A stretch of 64,000 nt of DNA from NCBI RefSeq assembly GCF_000227135.1, contig NC_018259.1:902406-966405 (forward strand), read 5' to 3'. Origin of the DNA: Leishmania donovani. Its lineage: Eukaryota > Euglenozoa > Kinetoplastea > Trypanosomatida > Trypanosomatidae. Positions 58,198 through 64,000 of the stretch are shown here, piece after piece (position 1 is the first letter of the stretch; each line of letters opens with the position of its first letter). A program made the position numbers and the translations under genes. A model generated the notes under the pieces. It was not told the origin of the DNA. It did not search any database and saw nothing but the letters and a program-made list of their open reading frames with translations.

Positions 58198-61100
58198 TCA
58201 GGCAGCTGTGCGCATCAGCGCATTCATCGACACTCGATAGGTCATCGGCAGCGATCCCACGTCCGTAGGCGTGGTGGAAGCTGCTGCGTCGCTCGCGCGA
58301 ACACGTTGAGGAGAGTACAGGAGCAGCACGTGACGCAGGGTGGCATCCAGCTTGCCAAGGAGCTGCAGCTCCGCCGCAGTGAGCGGCACATGTTCGCAGT
58401 GGAGGAGAAGCAGTCGCCATGGTAAAAGAGATCTACCAAGCTGTTCCGCCAGAGCACGGACCACTGCCTGGGCTGTTGGCGCAACGAACGCGCGGATGAG
58501 CCCCGTGCCACGATCACTGCTGCCATCACGTGAGACACCATCGGCCGCGCCTGCTGTTATCAGCGCGCCCAAGTGATGAGTAGCTTTGAGGACGCAAACG
58601 AGCTCCCGCTCCCACTGCCGCCTGCTCTCCGCAGCGGACACGGTCATCTCTTGCGGCAGGCCCGGTTGGGAGGCTGGAAGCGCACCGGGAGGACGGTCAC
58701 CCTGAGCAGCTTCGATCGCTTCCCTGCGTCCTCCTGAACCAGCGCTTTCAGTGCATGGCGTGCACGCGGACGACGAACACTCGGGCGCGATTGGTGCGAC
58801 GCCGCCTGCAGAGGGCAACTTCTCCGACGTGGACCGTGCTGACGCGCTGCCACTTCTTTGCGGTACCCTCCGAACACGGCGATCGCTGCGCCACTGCAGC
58901 AGCACACGCAGCAGCAATCGATTAAGCAAACGCGCTCCCTCTGCAGTCACAGAAAGCCGCTTCCTCAGCGACGGCTCTGTCGAGGCATACTCAGCGAGTA
59001 CAGACGCGGAGCAAAGGCCATCACCGGAAGAAGGCTTGGGTGAGGGGAGGAAGAGGGCTGAGAGCGGAATGTTCAGCAGCGCACGATAAAGCTGGCCTGC
59101 TGTGTGCATTGGCGTTTGCAATGTGTTCAACGCATTATCGCCACGGTGGATGCACCCGCTGCTGTCTGCAAGTTCAGCGCGAGCTGTGCCGGGAGACGAG
59201 GGCACAGATGATCGTGCCGTGGACGCATCCAGCCAACAACGCAGAAACGAGGCGAGGTGAAAATATGCGGACGACTCCGCGTGCGCGCTAGCCGGTCCCG
59301 GAAGAGCCGGGCCGAGCTCTAGCAAGGCGCCTTCACGCTCGACACGCGCCAGGAGTGCGCACAGCTCCGGCAAAGTCGCATTCGCTGCCGCCGCTGGAGC
59401 AGAGATGGTGCATGCATGTGTCATCTTCGTCTCCGCACCCTTCGCGTTTGAGAGGCGCGCCCTTCTGTGTGGAAGGAAGAGAAGATGCAGCGCCGCCCAC
59501 GCCGTCACGTCCAGTCGCGCATCCTTCGAGAAGAGCGGCAAGAGGGCGGCGAAGGCGTGGCGTGCTGAAGCCCAGGTCACCTCCTCGGCGTCTGGCGGAG
59601 AGGGCGAGCTGTGTGGTGCAGCGCACGTGGACGGCGTCTGCGCCGTTGGCGTCTGTCTTTTCTGCAGCTGGGAACAGAGAAGTGAGAGCCACAGCAGTGG
59701 TAGAAGCTGCAGGCGGCGCTGCTGCAAGCGAGGCGGCACACGACGCGCCAGTGAGCCTGCATCCGCGGCATTGCCGCAAGAGGAAGATGAGTTTGACTGA
59801 GCGCCGAACAGCACGGAGTACGCCGCCGCGTCGGGGCCCATAAACCAGGCATCTCGCGCTGCCTCAGCGCGGCGGCCCGCCTTGAGTAGAACAAGCTCAT
59901 GCCACAGCACATGATCCACGCACCGGCGTGTCTGCTCGCAAAGCAGGGCAGCGTGTACCTGCAGCAGGCGCTCGTATGGACGCTGCGTCCTGCCGACATC
60001 TTGCAGCGGACTTGTGTGCTCCAGCAGCCCCCAATGCTGTACCCCCGCCGCGAAGTGCACAATCGCCCAGTGAAGCGAGTGCAGATGCCGCGACCTCGGC
60101 GGTGCCTCCACAAAGGCGGCAGTGGCGCCATGCCGTCGAGGAAACTCAGAGGCGCTAGATGGCGCGGAGAGGTTGCCTCGCTGCCGGCGCGTCAAAGCCG
60201 CAGCTGCAGCGGAATCCTGCGCAAGGAAAATGGAGGTGGAGAAGCACACATCCAACAGACGCTCTACGTGCGTGTCTGCGACGCCGAAAAGACCGCTCAC
60301 ATGCAGCAGCACCGTGACACTGAAGAGCGACTGCGTCAGCGCCGCAGCGAGGTGGGCCGGAAGCGGATGCGGAGACAGGGACGACGTGGGAGACGGCGAC
60401 GTAGAAGACGAGGGCGAGGGCTCCTCAGCGTTGCGGTCTGCAGCGCGCTCGTGGCGGTTCGGCGGTGAGGAGTTTGCTGGTCGCTGCGAGCCGACTCGGG
60501 CTACCTGCGCACACGACTCCGCCTCTGCGATCCGGCGGCGCAGCTCCTTGAACTCGATCAGGGCGTGATGAGCGTGGTACTTCGCAAAGCTAGACACCTC
60601 CGCAACGAGCTCCGGGCCGTGCGTATCCGTCTTCGAGGTAGAGCAGCCCTCCACATCGGCGCCTCCGTTCCCCCAGAGCGGCCCCGCTGCCTCCGCAGAA
60701 GGTGGGAATGGCATCTCCGCCAGCCACTCGTACAAAGTCGACTGCCCCTCGGTCTGGCCATGATAGCGCCGGCCAAGCTGCACGTAGCGCAAAGCGCGTC
60801 CCACAGGAAACGCGTACGGCTCCGTCGAGGCGGAGGCATCGGTGTCCTGCGGCGTGCAAGAACGTCGGCGCGCACGTGGAGAATGCTGGTGACGATGATG
60901 GTCGGCGTGAGCACGGCCGCAGCTGCTCCGAGATGGTGATGGAGCACCGGCGATTGCGGATGATGATGCTGAGTCCGATGTCTGCCGCTTGTTAAAGACG
61001 TCGAAAGCAGGCAAGTAGGAAGGCGTGGTGGAGGAAAAGTCTCGCGCTGCAGACAACAGACTCCCCAAACCAGGGATACGGCAGCCGCGACGAAGAGGCT

Positions 61101-61248
61101 CGAGAGCACGGCAGAAGTGCACCTCCGAGCTCACCGTCCTTGCGACAATACGACACAGCACCGATTGACGACCACAGCGAAGCGTCGAGGAAGAAGCGGC
61201 GGCCGCAACGGGTGAAATGACAACGCTTGCATGATAAGGTGTGTTCAT
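58198..61248 (-). CDS. Large hypothetical protein (1,016 aa), probably mitochondrial
   Basis: Complete ORF with ATG at 61248, right next to a (TG)n tract. The first ~70 residues are Ser/Arg/Ala-rich with almost no acidic residues (SSTLRCGRQSVLCRIVARTV, RRGCRIPGLGSLLSAARDF), a good mitochondrial presequence. A short conserved-looking block follows (FPVGRALRYVQLGRRYHGQ, then STLYEWLAEMPFPP). The central and C-terminal parts alternate Leu/Ala-rich helices (PPRLQQRRLQLLPLLWLSLL, LEHTSPLQDVGRTQRPYERL) with Ser/Pro-rich linkers. The last ordered block contains AVVRALAEQLGRSLLPWRLL and HVPLTAAELQLLGKLDATLR. The overall look is that of a helical-repeat organelle RNA-processing or ribosome-assembly factor, but no named domain is identified. 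Its 3' spacer contains SIDER-like repeats, so post-transcriptional control through them is possible. Confidence 0.84.
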   Translation of the reverse strand: MNTPYHASVVISPVAAAASSSTLRCGRQSVLCRIVARTVSSEVHFCRALEPLRRGCRIPGLGSLLSAARDFSSTTPSYLPAFDVFNKRQTSDSASSSAIAGAPSPSRSSCGRAHADHHRHQHSPRARRRSCTPQDTDASASTEPYAFPVGRALRYVQLGRRYHGQTEGQSTLYEWLAEMPFPPSAEAAGPLWGNGGADVEGCSTSKTDTHGPELVAEVSSFAKYHAHHALIEFKELRRRIAEAESCAQVARVGSQRPANSSPPNRHERAADRNAEEPSPSSSTSPSPTSSLSPHPLPAHLAAALTQSLFSVTVLLHVSGLFGVADTHVERLLDVCFSTSIFLAQDSAAAAALTRRQRGNLSAPSSASEFPRRHGATAAFVEAPPRSRHLHSLHWAIVHFAAGVQHWGLLEHTSPLQDVGRTQRPYERLLQVHAALLCEQTRRCVDHVLWHELVLLKAGRRAEAARDAWFMGPDAAAYSVLFGAQSNSSSSCGNAADAGSLARRVPPRLQQRRLQLLPLLWLSLLCSQLQKRQTPTAQTPSTCAAPHSSPSPPDAEEVTWASARHAFAALLPLFSKDARLDVTAWAALHLLFLPHRRARLSNAKGAETKMTHACTISAPAAAANATLPELCALLARVEREGALLELGPALPGPASAHAESSAYFHLASFLRCWLDASTARSSVPSSPGTARAELADSSGCIHRGDNALNTLQTPMHTAGQLYRALLNIPLSALFLPSPKPSSGDGLCSASVLAEYASTEPSLRKRLSVTAEGARLLNRLLLRVLLQWRSDRRVRRVPQRSGSASARSTSEKLPSAGGVAPIAPECSSSACTPCTESAGSGGRREAIEAAQGDRPPGALPASQPGLPQEMTVSAAESRRQWERELVCVLKATHHLGALITAGAADGVSRDGSSDRGTGLIRAFVAPTAQAVVRALAEQLGRSLLPWRLLLLHCEHVPLTAAELQLLGKLDATLRHVLLLYSPQRVRASDAAASTTPTDVGSLPMTYRVSMNALMRTAA

Positions 61249-61249
61249 G

Positions 61250-61284
<35 letters not shown>

Positions 61285-61811
61285 CGTCTGTTTGAGCCTG
61301 CAATGACGCGGCGCCTGAGGGAGGGCAACGGAGAACAGAGAGACGAGAAAAAAAAATGAAAAGGAACGAACCTCCTCGGAAAGAGAAAGTCAATCCGACA
61401 TGTTGGTCATCCCTGTGCCACCGTGACGGCCAGAAGATTACACCGCGCATGGATGTGAAGAGCGCACGGGACGCGCAGGCAGTGACTGCCACCACGTGAG
61501 CAGGAGCACAGTCGCCGCTGCGGATGTGCTGTGAGGGGTGGTGGGGACAAGGCATCTCTCCTGCCTCCTCATCTGGACACTTCTCCTTTGGTCTTCAACT
61601 CTCATCATGTCGCATCTTGCGCGTGTTAATCGTTACAGAGAGAGAGAGTCGAAGAAGACGCCACCGTTTTGCCATCATCGCTGTCCGTCCTCATTTCCGA
61701 GTGGATCGGAGGACGGGGGGGAGGCAGAGACGAAGCGCCGTGCACGCGAACACAAAGACACGGACACGTGCACACCTCCTTTGCTTTGAATGCGCTTGCT
61801 CGGCACGTGTT
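61249..61811. other. Intergenic spacer
   Basis: About 560 bp between the 1,016-aa gene and the NSUN gene. It starts with the (TG)n tract and contains an A-run at 61351-61357. No gene is seen. Confidence 0.5.
61250..61280. repeat. (TG)n microsatellite abutting a start codon
   Basis: About fifteen TG dinucleotides, reading (AC)n on the minus strand and ending one or two bases before the ATG of the 1,016-aa gene. It is therefore expected in the 5' UTR of that mRNA. Confidence 0.88.
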
Positions 61812-63056
61812 CTAGTCACCGTCATCCTCAGACGAGGAGGAGGGCACGTCCTTGTGCTCTGCGGTCTTCTCCAGCACACAGAAAAACATTGGGCCCCATC
61901 CATGGCAAGTGTCCGGCAATAGCAGGCGGCCGTACGCCGTCGCCTCGCCGAGCACAGTTGGTGTGTGTGGGGCACACGCCTCTGCACCAGACGCATCCGA
62001 TTCGCTGGCGTCGGTTGCAGTCTTCGGCGGCGCAACAAGGGCAGCAGCAGCGGCGGACGATGTCTTGATTACCTTGACCTCGCACCTAGTGCGCTGCAGT
62101 ACCTCACCCACAACGCCATCGTTCTCCAAGGGTGAGATGGAGCACGTGCTGTAAACGGTACGGCCGCCAACGCGGCACGTTTCGATGGCACGCTGCAGCA
62201 GCATACGCTGAAGAGCGGCGAGCTGAGCTGTCGTCTCCTCAGACCACTCTCGCAAGGACAGAGGCGAGCCGCCTGACTGCTGAAGCAGGTGCCGCTCCGA
62301 GGAGCACGGGGCGTCGACGAGAACACGCGAGAAGGCCCCTGGGTCGTACCATGTCTGCGCATCGCGCTGCGTCGTTCGCCACGGTACGTAGTTCACGGGC
62401 ACGTGTTCCTGTAAATTCCGCCGAAGCCGCGCGCAACGGTCGGCGCGGGCCTCATTGCACGTGAGCGCTCCGTCAGGTGACAGAAACTGCGCCACGGCAA
62501 CGGACTTTCCACCTGGGGCGGCACACATGTCCAGCACCGTATCAAATGCGCCGACCTGCAGCTGCTCCACTACGTGCGCCGAGGCGTAGTCGAGCAGGTA
62601 GTACGCCTTGATGCCAAAGGCGTCGATGGGGGGTTTGTCGATTACGCCGTTCGGGTGTAGCAGGTCGCCAGCCGCTGCGGCAAGGGCCTTCTCCTGCAGC
62701 CTCGCCTCGTCGTCGGCACTGATGCCACGGTCCGTCGTGCTGGCGGCTTCTGTCGAGTTGACCTTCCGGGCAGGTTGAAAAGCTTGGATGAGGGAGTTGG
62801 GCTCCACCCGTGACAACCCTCGCGTCGCCTCCTCGAAGGGGACCTGGGAGAAGCGGTTCCACAGCGCCACCTTGCGCGGCGCCTCTATCATGGCAGCGCG
62901 AAGTGTGGGCCAACGCTTACCGTAGATTTCGCTGTAGTACTCATCAAACGTGCGTGGTTTGGCGCTGCCCTTCGCCTTGAAGCCGCCCTTGGTGTGGGCG
63001 GTAGGGACAGTGCCAGCCTTATTACGGCCACGGCCGGTCCCACGCAGTGGGGGCAT
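61812..63056 (-). CDS. NSUN-family (NOL1/NOP2/sun) RNA m5C methyltransferase, NSUN3/4-like
   Basis: A 414-aa SAM-dependent RNA cytosine-5 methyltransferase. The frame is open to 63284, but that codon is GTG; the first ATG is at 63056 (MPPLRGTGRGRNKAG). SAM-binding motif I is DTVLDMCAAPGGKS (~172-185). Motif IV is VDAPCSSERH (~247-256, Cys251) and motif VI is VYSTCSISPLEND (~301-313, Cys305), so the two-cysteine arrangement of RNA m5C enzymes is complete. PCSSERH resembles the PCTTDRH of NSUN3/NSUN4, the mitochondrial members, better than NOP2 or NSUN2. A YYLLDYASAHVVEQL segment before motif I matches the NSUN pre-core region. The N-terminus is basic (GRGRNKAG, GGFKAKGSAKPRTF). A Ser/Ala-rich loop (~330-365) lies before the last strand. 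The C-tail is acidic. The target may be mitochondrial rRNA or tRNA; this is inference. Confidence 0.91.
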   Translation of the reverse strand: MPPLRGTGRGRNKAGTVPTAHTKGGFKAKGSAKPRTFDEYYSEIYGKRWPTLRAAMIEAPRKVALWNRFSQVPFEEATRGLSRVEPNSLIQAFQPARKVNSTEAASTTDRGISADDEARLQEKALAAAAGDLLHPNGVIDKPPIDAFGIKAYYLLDYASAHVVEQLQVGAFDTVLDMCAAPGGKSVAVAQFLSPDGALTCNEARADRCARLRRNLQEHVPVNYVPWRTTQRDAQTWYDPGAFSRVLVDAPCSSERHLLQQSGGSPLSLREWSEETTAQLAALQRMLLQRAIETCRVGGRTVYSTCSISPLENDGVVGEVLQRTRCEVKVIKTSSAAAAALVAPPKTATDASESDASGAEACAPHTPTVLGEATAYGRLLLPDTCHGWGPMFFCVLEKTAEHKDVPSSSSEDDGD

Positions 63057-64000
63057 AGGAGAAGCAGAGACGCGTGACACACAAGCGACGGTGCGCCAAA
63101 AAGGGAAAGAAAGAATCGCGACGGGAGCGGCACCGCTCCGCGAGTGTCGGGTGCGTCGGCGGCGTGCAGCGACCGTATTTGGCCCTGTGCATTCACAAGG
63201 ATACCGACCACCAAACCGGTGCACGCGGACACGCAAACGCGCAGATGGGACGCAGTTCGCGAAGATCGACGCCCGCAGCCGCACAGCAGATGTGGGCAGG
63301 GAAGGACGGAGTCAGGCGCACAGAGTAGCAGGGGTAGGGAGAAGGAGGCAGGAGAAGGCGAGAGGGTGGCAGTGGCGAAGACATGTGTGATATATGCAAA
63401 AAAAAAAATAGGGCCGGTGCCGTCTGTTCCAAGGGGTACTAGTACACGGGAGAGGAAGACAAGATGAGGAAAAATGGGGGCAAGGCCCGGCGTCGAGGCT
63501 AAGACTGACAGCGGCGATGCTGGAGCATCCACCCAGGCATATCCTGCACAGCCGCTTCTTTAGAGAAGATGACTTGACGACCCTAGAGAGAGGAATAGTA
63601 GTGTTGTGCGTCTGTGTACGCAGGCTGGGAGACGCATCGAGGTTGAGCGCGAACAAGGAAGTGAACACACTGTGCTCTAACCTCGTCCCACTTCAGCGCC
63701 CAACTCTCCGCGACCTAGCCCGCGATACCCCCACTACCAACGAGCCCGTCGTTCTCCGCTCTCGGCTTTTCCTGCGCCGCTTGCCTTCATGAAGCGCTGT
63801 GTACTTGAGAATCAGGCGGCTTCACCTTAGAGCGCACACACGCACACGCAAGCACATGCACATCCACACCGGAAACACAAAAAGAGGGGTGGAGGCGCTC
63901 CGACACCGTGGGAGCGGTGAAGGAAGAGGCGAGGCCCAAGATCAAGAGAAGATCCGCCTCCCACCTCATGCGCCAAGACAGACTTTGACACAACTAAGGG
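63057..64000. other. Spacer at right window edge
   Basis: Upstream region of the NSUN gene. Pyrimidine-rich tracts on the minus strand (around 63300-63360) may serve splicing, and an A-run lies at 63399-63408. No gene start or end is seen up to the window edge. Confidence 0.45.

Noticed and set aside
63057..63284. N-terminal extension of the NSUN protein
   Set aside because: The frame begins with GTG and has no ATG before 63056.

Overview
The window looks like a piece of a trypanosomatid chromosome, most likely Leishmania. Genes are intronless, high in G+C at third codon positions and arranged in long one-direction clusters. They are separated by long non-coding spacers full of polypyrimidine, (CA)n/(TG)n and purine-rich tracts, as expected for polycistronic transcription with trans-splicing. 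Near-identical copies of a ~600 bp dispersed repeat, which I take to be a SIDER-type degenerate retroposon, also point to Leishmania. The species cannot be fixed from sequence alone. The assembly is draft quality: all four N-runs fall inside copies of this repeat.

Layout. (1) 1-20,610, all minus strand: a partial conserved protein cut by the left edge, a small basic probably mitochondrial protein, a PAP2-superfamily sphingosine-1-phosphate-phosphatase-like enzyme, a coiled-coil protein, a 1,229-aa unknown protein, a sterol C-14 reductase and a TMEM42-like small membrane protein. (2) 20,611-24,287: a divergent strand-switch region with one SIDER-like copy, the best candidate for bidirectional transcription initiation. 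(3) 24,288-39,992, all plus strand: a probable nuclear acidic protein, two adjacent divergent aquaporins, a degenerate PPR protein, an FG nucleoporin of Nup62 type and an NADH-cytochrome b5 reductase-like flavoprotein. (4) 39,993-41,935: a convergent strand-switch region with an inverted SIDER-like copy, a probable transcription-termination zone. (5) 41,936-63,056, all minus strand: a HAD hydrolase (HDHD3/REG-2 type), a decayed kelch-repeat pseudogene, a 2,563-aa TPR plus IQ protein, a complex SIDER region with assembly duplications, a 1,016-aa probable mitochondrial protein and an NSUN-type m5C RNA methyltransferase.

Functional links are loose, as is normal for trypanosomatid clusters, which are not operons. 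Sterol and lipid metabolism is represented by the C-14 reductase, the b5 reductase and the PAP2 phosphatase. Organelle RNA biology is represented by the PPR protein, the NSUN enzyme and the predicted mitochondrial proteins.

The most interesting items are: the aquaporin pair, in which both members lack the conserved selectivity-filter arginine and differ from each other at two other filter positions; the kelch pseudogene with stops and a frameshift; near-identical SIDER-like copies at both strand-switch regions and in one 3' spacer, each carrying a perfect 9-bp hairpin; and duplicated flanks around the N-runs, which suggest that at least three of the gaps are not real gaps.
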